From positions 620,001-684,000 of the forward strand of contig NZ_JPRN01000003.1 of the NCBI RefSeq assembly GCF_000737715.1: 64,000 nt of DNA. Reading direction: 5' to 3'. This document shows positions 36,009-43,701 of the stretch, piece by piece. This DNA comes from Chryseobacterium sp. JM1 (lineage in GTDB: Bacteria > Bacteroidota > Bacteroidia > Flavobacteriales > Weeksellaceae). The notes under the pieces were generated by a model. It did no database searches, was not told the DNA's origin, and saw nothing but the letters and a program-made list of their open reading frames with translations. The stretch's first letter is position 1. Each line of letters opens with the position of its first letter. The position numbers and the translations under genes were made by a program.

Positions 36009-37412
36009 ATGATCATGGACAGACGTAAATTTTTAAAAGGTTCAGCATTACTGTCAGGCCTTCTTACTATAAACCCGGTTGATTTCTTTGCCAATAATTT
36101 GAAAGATATTCCGGATCCTAAGAAAAAAGCAAAGAATATTATTTTTATGGTGAGTGACGGGATGAGTTCCGGAACTTTAGCTATGGCCAACTTGTATTCT
36201 CAGAATATCTTGGGTAAAAACGGCAACTGGATGAATCTGTACCTGGATAATAAAGTTTCACGGGCCCTGATGGATACAGCTTCAGCCAGTTCTATCGTTA
36301 CGGATTCGGCAGCGGCAAGTTCTTCCTTTGGAGGTGGATTCCGGGTAAAAAATGGTGTATTGAATGTAGGAGCTAATGGTGAAAAATATGTTCCTATCTG
36401 GCAAAAATTCAAAAAAGCAGGGAAGAAGACAGGCTGTGTAACTACGGTAACTATTACCCATGCAACCCCGGCAGGGTTTTGTGTAAATTCCGACAGCAGA
36501 AATGCAGAAAGTGAAATTGCGGAAATGTATGCTGAGATAGGTTTTGACGTCATGATGGGCGGTGGTGATGAATTTTTTAATCCCTTAAAAAGAGAAGATA
36601 AAAAAGATGTGTATGCTCTGTACAAACAGAAAGGATATCAGGTTCTTAAAAATAAAACCGATCTGAAAAGTACAGAAAAAGGGAAGAAAATCTTAGGGAT
36701 TTTCAATTCCGGAGCTTTACCCTATTCCATCGACAGAACCCATATTTCGGAGCTTCAGAGTACGCCCACTCTGGCTGAAATGGCGCAGACAGCCATCGAT
36801 CAGATGAAAGATCATAAGGAAGGTTTCGTCTTACAGATCGAGGGTGGAAAAGTTGACTGGGCAGCCCATGCCAATGATATCGCTGCTTTGATCCATGATC
36901 AGCTTGCTTTTGACGAAGCGGTAAAAACAGCTATAGATTTTGCAGAGAAAGATGGAAATACCCTGGTCATCATTACTACAGACCATGGCAATGCGAATCC
37001 GGGAACCATTTACGGAGCTGATGCAACGAAGAATTTTAACAGCATTTCGAATTATAAATACACTAATGAATATATTCTGAATGCGATTCATCCGGATTTT
37101 AATCTTCAGAAAATGAAGGACTGGATCTACGAAACCAATACCATAAGTCTTGCTGATGATGATGCCAAACATTTGCTAAGTTTCTATTCAGGACTCGAGA
37201 AGCAGGAAGCCGGAATTTACAATTATAAGAAATTGCCATTCAAAGCGTATTCCGATATTCAGAAGAAGCATAACTCTGTCGGTTGGATCAGTATGGATCA
37301 TTCGGGAGATTATGTTGAAGTGGCAGTGTATGGTCCGGGAAGAGAGCTTCTGCCGGCTTTTATCAAAAATACAGATTTACATTATCTGATGTTGAAAGCA
37401 GCGCAGATCTAG
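36009..37412 (+). CDS. Alkaline phosphatase (PhoA-like superfamily)
   Basis: The 467-residue exported phosphatase has a twin-arginine-like signal (MDRRKFLKGSALLSG after an initial MI). Key residues of the fold are IIFMVSDGMSSG (metal Asp), IVTDSAAASSSFGGG (nucleophile Ser in the DSA motif), GGKVDWAAHAND and VIITTDHGNANPG (metal Asp-His). It hydrolyses phosphate monoesters in the periplasm to supply phosphate. There is no visible Pho box. The start is ATGATCATG; the third codon is an alternative start. Confidence 0.93.
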   Translation: MIMDRRKFLKGSALLSGLLTINPVDFFANNLKDIPDPKKKAKNIIFMVSDGMSSGTLAMANLYSQNILGKNGNWMNLYLDNKVSRALMDTASASSIVTDSAAASSSFGGGFRVKNGVLNVGANGEKYVPIWQKFKKAGKKTGCVTTVTITHATPAGFCVNSDSRNAESEIAEMYAEIGFDVMMGGGDEFFNPLKREDKKDVYALYKQKGYQVLKNKTDLKSTEKGKKILGIFNSGALPYSIDRTHISELQSTPTLAEMAQTAIDQMKDHKEGFVLQIEGGKVDWAAHANDIAALIHDQLAFDEAVKTAIDFAEKDGNTLVIITTDHGNANPGTIYGADATKNFNSISNYKYTNEYILNAIHPDFNLQKMKDWIYETNTISLADDDAKHLLSFYSGLEKQEAGIYNYKKLPFKAYSDIQKKHNSVGWISMDHSGDYVEVAVYGPGRELLPAFIKNTDLHYLMLKAAQI

Positions 37413-37447
37413 ACATATTTATTTATTCAATTCAATTACTCTTGAAG

Positions 37448-38059
37448 TTAAGATCTGGGTTTGCTGACATATTTATTTCCTTTGACATAAAATCGCCATG
37501 GCAGCAATGCATCTTCCTGAGCATAGGCAACTCCGATGCGTGGTCCTTCGATAATGTCTTCAGAAGTATATCTGATCCCGTGATCTTCAACCCAAATTTC
37601 GTTTTCAGTCAGATCTTTTTTGTTAAAAGAACGGTCAATACCCAAAGCCTTAGCCGCGGAACCGGGACCGGAGGAGATAGCAGCCTTCTCTGCGGGCATA
37701 TTTCTTCTAAGCTCCATGATTTCCTGACCAACTAATGGTTCTACAGCACGTACCAGAACAGCATGAGGCTCACCATCCACTGAAGTTACTACATTAAATA
37801 AATGATGGATTCCGTAGCATAAATAAACATAGGAAACACCGCCCTGACTGTATAATGTTTCAGTGCGCTCCGTCCGGCGGCCTCCATAGGCATGGGAAGC
37901 TTTATCAACTACCCCGAAATAGGCTTCGGTTTCAACAATAATACCTGCCGTAATATCGCCGTTTATTTCTGTGAAAAGTACTTTTCCCAAAAGATCTTTG
38001 GCCAGAAAAAGAACATCCTGATTCAGGTAATAGGAAAGGGGCAGCTTTGAATTCATCAT
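37448..38059 (-). CDS. DNA-3-methyladenine glycosylase (MPG/AAG type)
   Basis: Removes alkylated purines and hypoxanthine from DNA in base excision repair. The start at 38059 (or the adjacent ATG at 38056) avoids 14 upstream residues that do not belong to the family. The 203-residue protein has the MPG core: YYLNQDVLFLAKDLLGKVLF, GIIVETEAYFGVVDKASHAY with the catalytic Glu, SYVYLCYGIHHLFNVV, and SGPGSAAKALGI. It is convergent to the alkaline phosphatase gene. Two other DNA-repair genes lie 3-5 kb away. Confidence 0.92.
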   Translation of the reverse strand: MMNSKLPLSYYLNQDVLFLAKDLLGKVLFTEINGDITAGIIVETEAYFGVVDKASHAYGGRRTERTETLYSQGGVSYVYLCYGIHHLFNVVTSVDGEPHAVLVRAVEPLVGQEIMELRRNMPAEKAAISSGPGSAAKALGIDRSFNKKDLTENEIWVEDHGIRYTSEDIIEGPRIGVAYAQEDALLPWRFYVKGNKYVSKPRS

Positions 38060-38259
38060 TTTAAAATTAAACAAAAATAAACATCTTATAGGTGCTGTCA
38101 AAGTGTTTAATGGTTCTAATATATCTCAAACGTCCTTACCGGCTTTTATTCCGAATTCAGTTTAAAATATATATTCCTTATGGATGAAAATTAATTAAAA
38201 AATTCATTAATTTCAAATCTGAATGATGTACTTTAGATACCTTATTGATATTTAAAATT

Positions 38260-38604
38260 ATGGGCAATTATCATTTTTCAGACACCCCGGAACCGGACAA
38301 CAGTCCGTTTGGAGACAGGCTTGCCAATCTTGTTGCAGATCAATTACAGACAGGGGCAGTTCTGGCCTACGGTCACAGGGATTATTGTGGAATGGGCCTG
38401 AAAGTAAATGAAGATCAGAAGTTTATATACGGAGAAGTATATGACGGTGATTTTGATCCTCCACGGATTTTTGAAACACGGGATTTATTTGTCGCCTGGC
38501 TTTCCGCTCAGCCTAATGCCTCAATGTCACGATTGAATGATGATGTGTTTTTTCAGGGAAATCAAGTGATTACCAAAAAACGCCTGCTCGATTTTATCAG
38601 CTGA
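38260..38604 (+). CDS. Conserved hypothetical protein
   Basis: The 114-residue soluble protein starts MGNYHFSDTPEPDN; an in-frame start five codons upstream is possible. It is acidic and shows GAVLAYGHRDYCGMGL and KFIYGEVYDGDFDPPRIFET, but I recognise no family. It lies 31 bp before a lipoprotein gene with which it is probably co-transcribed. Confidence 0.65.
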   Translation: MGNYHFSDTPEPDNSPFGDRLANLVADQLQTGAVLAYGHRDYCGMGLKVNEDQKFIYGEVYDGDFDPPRIFETRDLFVAWLSAQPNASMSRLNDDVFFQGNQVITKKRLLDFIS

Positions 38605-38635
38605 TTAAAATAATACAACAATCTAAACTTCTGTC

Positions 38636-39091
38636 ATGGGAACATCCACTATTTCAACAAGAATAAGCGATATAAAAAGATTGAACAATAAGATTTCTTT
38701 TTTAAAAACAATCTCTGTTGTATTATTAACCATTCCATTTATAATTTCCTGTACGCCGGATGTTACAAAAAAGGCTGAACAAAAAACAGAGCCTCTTTGC
38801 TGGAAAGATATCAGAATCGGCGAACTTCCCCCGCAAGGAGCCTATGATGGCATCGACAGTCTGGTGAAAAAATGGGACTTATGTTATGAACGGATTGAGA
38901 CTGGATGTGAAGTCACCGACAGTATTACCCGGTTACAGAGACAATACGATCGTTCCAATGCGATGTATTTTAAAAGCCTGGAGAAAAAAATGGGTGAAAA
39001 CTGGAAACAGCAGTTTGATCATGAAGTTCAGATTGCAGACAGCATTAACTGGATTAAAATTAACAGGGAAATAGACCGTTTAAACCGGTAA
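38636..39091 (+). CDS. Hypothetical lipoprotein
   Basis: The 151-residue protein has a long basic n-region (MGTSTISTRISDIKRLNNK) before a hydrophobic segment and lipobox FIISC. The mature part is short and charged, with three further Cys (LCWKD, LCYER, GCEV) and a helical C-terminus. No family recognised. It probably forms an operon with the preceding gene. Confidence 0.6.
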   Translation: MGTSTISTRISDIKRLNNKISFLKTISVVLLTIPFIISCTPDVTKKAEQKTEPLCWKDIRIGELPPQGAYDGIDSLVKKWDLCYERIETGCEVTDSITRLQRQYDRSNAMYFKSLEKKMGENWKQQFDHEVQIADSINWIKINREIDRLNR

Positions 39092-39117
39092 TATTGGAGT
39101 TTTAGCTAAAATTAAAT

Positions 39118-39277
39118 GCTTGAGGATGGAAGAAGAAAGATATTATTAGTTAGTCATTCATTTCACTATCATAAATTTGAATTGACAGCTAAACCAATTA
39201 ATTACATAAAAAGATTAAAATTATTCTTTCCGACCTTGATAACTTCCCTCTTCAAGCCCCAAGCTTCCTTTCTTCTT
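39118..39277. repeat. MITE-like element R3, copy 3
   Basis: Left end GAGGATGGAAGAAGAAAG and right end AACTTCCCTCTTCAAGC...AAGCTTCC form imperfect inverted termini. It lies between the lipoprotein gene and the YciF-like gene. Confidence 0.55.
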
Positions 39278-39279
39278 TA

Positions 39280-39846
39280 TTATTTCGCTTTAGTATTAAT
39301 AGCGGTATCTGCTATTTTACTTAACAACTGGTCACATTTCTTTTCTTCAGTCAATGTAGCCAGCAGATTTTTTAGACAGTCTTTTTCGTTAAGAACTTTA
39401 GCATAAGCAGCTAATGATCCGTAGGTTGCAATTTCATAATGCTCCACCTTTTGAGCAGCAGCAATGATACCTGCATCCCTTACCGCTCCCGGTTCAGTTT
39501 CTTCCATAATGCCTTTTCCTTCATCCAATAGTCCCTGCATGGCATCGCATTTTTTAGCCTGAGCCTTTTTTCCTAAGGCAGTAAAACATTCTTCCAGTCT
39601 TTTTACATGAACCTTAGTTTCATTATAATGTTTTTCAATAGCTGTTTTCAGTTTTTTGTCCGTGGCATTTTTATGCATTTTAGGAAGAGCCTTTACGAGA
39701 GCTTTTTCTGCCCAGTAAATATCTTTCAATGAATCCTCAAACAAATCTTTCAACTGTTTGGCAGCATCTTTTTTAGCCGGAGTTTTACCTGTTTTTTTCG
39801 CCACAGTTTTCGGCGTTGTCTTTTTTGCTGTTGTTTTGGTTGCCAT
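39280..39846 (-). CDS. Ferritin-like YciE/YciF (DUF892) protein with a lysine/alanine-rich N-terminal tail
   Basis: Residues 30-188 form the DUF892 ferritin-like helical domain: LFEDSLKDIYWAEKALVKAL, HYNETKVHVKRLEECF and ATYGSLAAYAKVLNE carry the Glu and His residues of the usual di-metal site. The first 30 residues (ATKTTAKKTTPKTVAKK...) are a basic, AK-rich tail like histone H1 or HU tails, which could bind DNA. YciF proteins are linked to stress and stationary phase. A DNA-protecting, Dps-like role is inference. Confidence 0.85.
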   Translation of the reverse strand: MATKTTAKKTTPKTVAKKTGKTPAKKDAAKQLKDLFEDSLKDIYWAEKALVKALPKMHKNATDKKLKTAIEKHYNETKVHVKRLEECFTALGKKAQAKKCDAMQGLLDEGKGIMEETEPGAVRDAGIIAAAQKVEHYEIATYGSLAAYAKVLNEKDCLKNLLATLTEEKKCDQLLSKIADTAINTKAK

Positions 39847-39991
39847 AATAATTATAATTTAGTGATTAATACTTAGTGTGTACAATTATAAGACCAGCTT
39901 ATTGTTCCGGGTATTCATGTGGTATCCTGGAAATAATGATCTTAGAAAAGAAAAGCGAAAACCGCATTTTCATTTACGACATAAATATCGG

Positions 39992-40225
39992 TTAGTGACT
40001 TTCCTCTTCCTTATTGAAGCTGACAACCTCGTACTCATCATTTGAGCAGTATTTTTTGCAGCTGCTGTCATTAAAATCATCAGGCTTTTTAGAAAAGTCT
40101 TCAATATACTTTGAACTTTCTTCTGTATCGGCAGGGACGATAATGATGTGATAGCTTTTCAGTACAGATTCATCTGCTTTTTTCAAAGCTTCTTTTTTAT
40201 GGGCTAAGGCTTCGCTGTATTTCAT
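39992..40225 (-). CDS. Small hypothetical protein
   Basis: The start at 40225 (MKYSEALAHKKEALKKADES) is preferred; an in-frame start at 40264 would overlap the upstream gene. The 77-residue acidic, soluble protein has a Lys-rich helix first and a later SCKKYC pair. It lies 10 bp after another small gene, so they are co-transcribed. No family recognised. Confidence 0.6.
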   Translation of the reverse strand: MKYSEALAHKKEALKKADESVLKSYHIIIVPADTEESSKYIEDFSKKPDDFNDSSCKKYCSNDEYEVVSFNKEEESH

Positions 40226-40235
40226 AAGTTGAATT

Positions 40236-40463
40236 TTAATTTTCAAAAATAAGTCTGCCGTCAAATGGTTCGCTCCATTTTATAAAGATCCGGTCATTCA
40301 GTCTGGTAATATTGGCCTGTACGGTTTCAAATTCTCCATTTTCTTTTTTCCTTTCAATGGTTAAATTCGATCCCTCACCAATTTCGTCTTTACCGTATTC
40401 CAGCTGATATTGATTTTCATTATTCAATACGAATTCTGCTTTTGTGAAATTTTTACTTAACAT
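40236..40463 (-). CDS. Small hypothetical protein
   Basis: A 75-residue protein, MLSKNFTKAEFVLNNENQYQ..., predicted to be mostly beta, ending SEPFDGRLIFEN. No family recognised. It is the first of a pair with the 77-residue gene 10 bp downstream. Confidence 0.55.
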   Translation of the reverse strand: MLSKNFTKAEFVLNNENQYQLEYGKDEIGEGSNLTIERKKENGEFETVQANITRLNDRIFIKWSEPFDGRLIFEN

Positions 40464-40636
40464 GGGACAATGGTTTTATTTTTATGCTTATGAATAAATT
40501 ATGCCAATGCCAATGTGATGTTTCATTAAGTAAAAAATAAAGTTCTTATTTAAAAATACCTTACTGAACCTCAGTAGGATGGAATAATTATTGCCATCTG
40601 AAAATAAGTTACACCGTTATTTAATCACCTTAGAAT

Positions 40637-41410
40637 ATGAAAATAGCAACCTATAACGTCAATGGAATCAATGCCCGGCTGCCCGTACTTTTGCGGTGGC
40701 TGGAAGAGGCCCAACCGGATATCGTTTGTCTTCAGGAATTAAAGGCACCCCAGGAGCGTTTTCCTCTTCAGGAAATCAATGCTGTAGGATACCAGGCTCT
40801 ATGGAAGGGACAGAAAAGCTGGAATGGAGTAGCCATCCTGACCAAAGACCTCGAAATTACTGAAGTTCAGGATACGCTGCCCGGAGATCCTGAAGATCTG
40901 CAAAGCCGTTATATTGAGGTCATTATTGATCAAATGGTGATATGCTGCCTGTATCTTCCCAATGGAAATCCTTATCCGGGTCCCAAATTCGACTATAAAC
41001 TAGATTGGATCAAGCGTTTAAAAAAGCGAACGAATGAACTGATCAAAATGGAACTTCCCGCCATACTCATCGGTGATTTCAATATTATACCGGAAGCTGT
41101 AGATGTGTACAAACCGGAACGCTGGGAAAATGATGCTTTATACAGAACAGAAGTAAGAAAAGCTTACAGAGAGCTGAAAAATAAAGGCTGGCTGGATTCT
41201 ATCCGTACGCTGTATCCCGATGAAACAATTTATACTTTCTGGGACTACCTGTACAAAGCTTACGAACGGAATGCAGGGATAAGACTAGATCATATTCTGC
41301 TGAGTCCTTATCTGCATTCAGGTTTGAAGTCGGGTGGTGTGGACAGTCATGTCCGAGGATGGACGAAAAGCAGTGATCATGCACCAGTCTGGATTCAATT
41401 GGAAAAATAA
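40637..41410 (+). CDS. xth: Exodeoxyribonuclease III
   Basis: AP endonuclease and 3'-5' exonuclease for base excision repair. The 257-residue protein fits the family in length and motifs: ATYNVNGINARLP (Asn), VCLQELKAP (catalytic Glu), ILIGDFNIIPEAVDVY (Asp-x-Asn), RLDHILLSPYL and SSDHAPVWIQL (catalytic Asp-His). It is convergent to AlkB with a 21-bp gap, so the window groups three alkylation/AP-site repair enzymes (MPG, Xth, AlkB) within 5 kb. Confidence 0.95.
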   Translation: MKIATYNVNGINARLPVLLRWLEEAQPDIVCLQELKAPQERFPLQEINAVGYQALWKGQKSWNGVAILTKDLEITEVQDTLPGDPEDLQSRYIEVIIDQMVICCLYLPNGNPYPGPKFDYKLDWIKRLKKRTNELIKMELPAILIGDFNIIPEAVDVYKPERWENDALYRTEVRKAYRELKNKGWLDSIRTLYPDETIYTFWDYLYKAYERNAGIRLDHILLSPYLHSGLKSGGVDSHVRGWTKSSDHAPVWIQLEK

Positions 41411-41431
41411 AGTGATTTCATAATAATTTAA

Positions 41432-42046
41432 TCACGACACTTCATGAACGAGCCTGAATGTAAGATTGATTCTTGGCTTCATAGGCTGGGTCGACTTTGC
41501 AATGCGGTGTTCCCAATTTTGCTGAAGATCTCCTTTCATAATCAGCAGAGAGCCGTGCTGAAGCGGTAAGCTGTACTTATTCCGGTGATCATCTGCTTTC
41601 CGGAAATCAAAATTTCGGACCTGTCCCAAGCTTACGGAAGCAATGACGGGACGTTTCCCCAGTTCACTGTCCTTATCACGATGCCAGGCAACCGAATCAT
41701 TTCCGTCACGGTATAAATTCAGCAATACGGAATTGAACTTATGTCCTGATGTTTTTTCTATCTTCCGTTTTAAAGAAAGGAGCTCAGGCAGCCAGGGGTT
41801 AACGGTGAAATCATTACCACTCATTTTGTAGGTTCTGTTTTCCTCTCCGTACCAAGCTGTCAGTCGGGGTGTAAGAACCGTTTTATCATACATTTTCTGT
41901 GTTCTCTGCTTCCAGGGAGCACTGCGGATCAGAAGCTCCTCAAGCTGAGAAGCCTCATCGTCCGGCAAAAAATGGTCTGTATATTCCAGCAGCTCTTCCG
42001 GAAACCTGAAGAATTCTTCTGAATCAAATAAACTTAACTGATCCAT
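41432..42046 (-). CDS. alkB: AlkB-like 2-oxoglutarate/Fe(II) dioxygenase
   Basis: The 204-residue protein repairs 1-methyladenine and 3-methylcytosine by oxidative demethylation. The iron ligands are His and Asp in WHRDKDSELG and the distal His in WEHRIAKS. The 2-oxoglutarate/substrate Arg pair is in PRINLTFRLV. VSLGQVRNFDFRKADD is the core strand region. It starts 20 bp downstream of a LexA/C1-like regulator on the same strand, so the two look like an operon. Confidence 0.92.
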   Translation of the reverse strand: MDQLSLFDSEEFFRFPEELLEYTDHFLPDDEASQLEELLIRSAPWKQRTQKMYDKTVLTPRLTAWYGEENRTYKMSGNDFTVNPWLPELLSLKRKIEKTSGHKFNSVLLNLYRDGNDSVAWHRDKDSELGKRPVIASVSLGQVRNFDFRKADDHRNKYSLPLQHGSLLIMKGDLQQNWEHRIAKSTQPMKPRINLTFRLVHEVS

Positions 42047-42065
42047 GGTGCGCTGTGCATTAGAG

Positions 42066-42851
42066 TTATGAAGACTTTCGACGTCCTGAAACTTTACGGT
42101 CCAGATCTTTGATATCCTGTTTCAGTTCGCGGAACATCTCTTTAAAATTATAACTTTCATAATCCCCCGGTTCAAAGTCTTCCGGGAAAATTCCTGAAGC
42201 ATACTGCCAGATTTCTACAATCTCATTAAACGGAATATCATAGGGCTCATAGAATGAATTATCTGCACTTACACAAACGGAATTTCCTTTTGTTTCTTTA
42301 AAACGTTTGTAGGTAATTCCATCATTTAACGTAATAAATACATAGGTTTTCCCAGGTTTCAGCTCACTGATTCCTTCTACATATTTTCCTACGATATACG
42401 AACCGTTTCTGAATGGCGGCATAGAGTCTCCATCTGCCGGAAAAGCCCTATATTTGCCGTTCGTAAGGAAGGGAAGAGCAATTCTCTGCAGACTTTCGAT
42501 ATAGCCGATGTCGCTGTACCCTTCAAGGTATCCCATGGATGCTTTTTGTGGAATGATTTCAATGGTATCATTGCCAAGATCATCTACCGCTACAGGCAGA
42601 ACAATTCTGTTGTCCGGAAGTTTCAGCATTTCTTCCATCGGGTATTTGTGGATGTCTACAGATACCAGCAGATCGATGCTGACGTGAAAATATTTGGACA
42701 TTTTGACAAGCAGCTCAATAGGCGGTTCAGATATTCCATTTTCATATTTGGAATAACGGACACGGGAAATCTCCAGTTCAGTGGCTACAGCCTGTTGGGA
42801 AAGGCTTCTTTGGCCTCTCAAAAAACGAATATTATTTGAAAAAATTGACAT
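42066..42851 (-). CDS. XRE family regulator with S24 (LexA/C1-like) peptidase domain
   Basis: The start at 42851 puts MSIFSNNIRFLRGQRSLSQQ at the N-terminus. An upstream in-frame start would cover the palindromes. The XRE HTH (about 5-60) is followed by a linker (KASMGYLEGYSDIGYI) and an S24-type C-terminal domain with the probable Ser in ADGDSMPPF and Lys in ITYKRF. It lacks an Ala-Gly cleavage pair; the linker has ASMG, so RecA-stimulated self-cleavage is not certain. It probably controls the downstream alkB. Confidence 0.88.
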   Translation of the reverse strand: MSIFSNNIRFLRGQRSLSQQAVATELEISRVRYSKYENGISEPPIELLVKMSKYFHVSIDLLVSVDIHKYPMEEMLKLPDNRIVLPVAVDDLGNDTIEIIPQKASMGYLEGYSDIGYIESLQRIALPFLTNGKYRAFPADGDSMPPFRNGSYIVGKYVEGISELKPGKTYVFITLNDGITYKRFKETKGNSVCVSADNSFYEPYDIPFNEIVEIWQYASGIFPEDFEPGDYESYNFKEMFRELKQDIKDLDRKVSGRRKSS

Positions 42852-42895
42852 TGATACAAAATATATCAACAAAAGTACAAATTTTGATTCAAAAT
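42851..42895 (-). promoter_or_regulatory. Two palindromes and a -7 element before the XRE/S24 gene
   Basis: TTGATA-7 bp-TATCAA (42851-42869) touches the start codon. A -7 element TACTTTTG reads on the minus strand at 42870-42877, and ATTTTGATTCAAAAT (42881-42895) is a perfect 15-bp palindrome. The arrangement fits autoregulation by the encoded repressor. Confidence 0.65.
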
Positions 42896-43239
42896 AAGCA
42901 TTCATTCTGAATAAATAAGTCACACCAATCCACGATTAATGCAGGAAATTAAATAATTTCAAGTTTCAATTTTTATATTCCAATTAATTTTTTGAAGAGA
43001 AATTGATTAGCTTACTCTATATTGGCCTAGGAAGCTGTAGCGTTAAAAAAATTAAAATTTGATCCGTTAAAAAATTTCCACTGTCTGAGTGCGGAACATA
43101 GATTGAACCGAAGGGGTAACATTGAATCCGCACGAGTTTGGAAATTTTAGGAACAAGTTTTAATTTTTAGTGCAAGATTCCAGCCTTGAACTTTTGGTTC
43201 ATTTTGTTTCAAGACAAAAGAACAAACTTATAAATATTA
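42852..43239. other. Intergenic region holding element R1 copy B
   Basis: This 388-bp gap contains the XRE/S24 operator region, about 130 bp of AT-rich sequence without a visible feature, and the 200-bp R1 element. No small gene was seen. Confidence 0.75.
43024..43223 (-). repeat. Dispersed structured element R1, copy B
   Basis: Read on the minus strand it starts GTTCTTTTGTCTTGAA and ends TTAACGCTACAGCTTCCTAG. It is exactly 200 bp like copy A. The stems are kept with different bases: AAAATTTCC/GGAAATTTT replaces AAAAACTCT/AGAGTTTTT, and AAAAATTAAAA/TTTTAATTTTT replaces AAAATGAA/TTCATTTT. GTGCGG/CCGCAC is unchanged. It starts 17 bp after the stop of the VOC gene, in the same orientation. Confidence 0.9.
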
Positions 43240-43638
43240 TCATTCCGTAATTTCTATCCAGTTTCCTTCAGGATCTTCTATAATACTTTCATAATATCCG
43301 TCTCCTGTAATTCGGGTTTCACCGGCAATAGAACAGCCGTCCCGTCTGAGTTTTTCAGTTAACAAATCAACTGCTTCCTTACTTCCTACAGAAAGGGCAA
43401 TATGAGCATATCCCATCATCTGGCCTCTTGTGTTTTTATTTTCAGCAATATCAGGCCGTTTCATCAGTTCGAGTCTGGGAGAAAAAGGGTCTTCAAAGGT
43501 CAGGAAGTAAGATTCATATTTCTTAACTGGATTAACATATTTATCATTGCTGCTCATCCCGAAGGCATTCATGTAAAATGTTCTCATCAGCTCTAAATCC
43601 TTGCACCAGATCGCAAAATGTTCGATTTTAATTTTCAT
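43240..43638 (-). CDS. VOC superfamily (glyoxalase/bleomycin resistance) protein
   Basis: The 132-residue protein is a single VOC unit with two beta-alpha-beta-beta-beta modules: IKIEHFAIWCKDLELMRTFY, PRLELMKR (strand with metal Glu), HIALSVGSKEAVDLLTEKLR and ESIIEDPEGNWIEITE. The His and Glu positions of the metal site are kept. Function may be isomerisation, ring cleavage or antibiotic binding; the substrate is unknown. It is divergent from the MFS gene with a 40-bp palindrome between. Confidence 0.88.
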   Translation of the reverse strand: MKIKIEHFAIWCKDLELMRTFYMNAFGMSSNDKYVNPVKKYESYFLTFEDPFSPRLELMKRPDIAENKNTRGQMMGYAHIALSVGSKEAVDLLTEKLRRDGCSIAGETRITGDGYYESIIEDPEGNWIEITE

Positions 43639-43661
43639 TTAAAATAGTATTTCGAATTAAT

Positions 43662-43701
43662 ATTTTGCAAATTTATGCAAAATTGCATAAATTTGCAAAA
43701 T
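43662..43701. promoter_or_regulatory. 40-bp perfect palindrome overlapping the MFS start codon
   Basis: Arms ATTTTGCAAATTTATGCAA and TTGCATAAATTTGCAAAAT (19 bp each) surround central AA. The right arm includes the first two bases of the MFS ATG. Each arm itself contains TTTGCAAA- and TGCA-type half sites, so it may hold two stacked operators for the DeoR regulator downstream. Confidence 0.75.

Noticed and set aside
36200..36625. 141-codon open frame opposite the alkaline phosphatase
   Set aside because: It is antisense to the catalytic region of a clear phosphatase and shows no domain.
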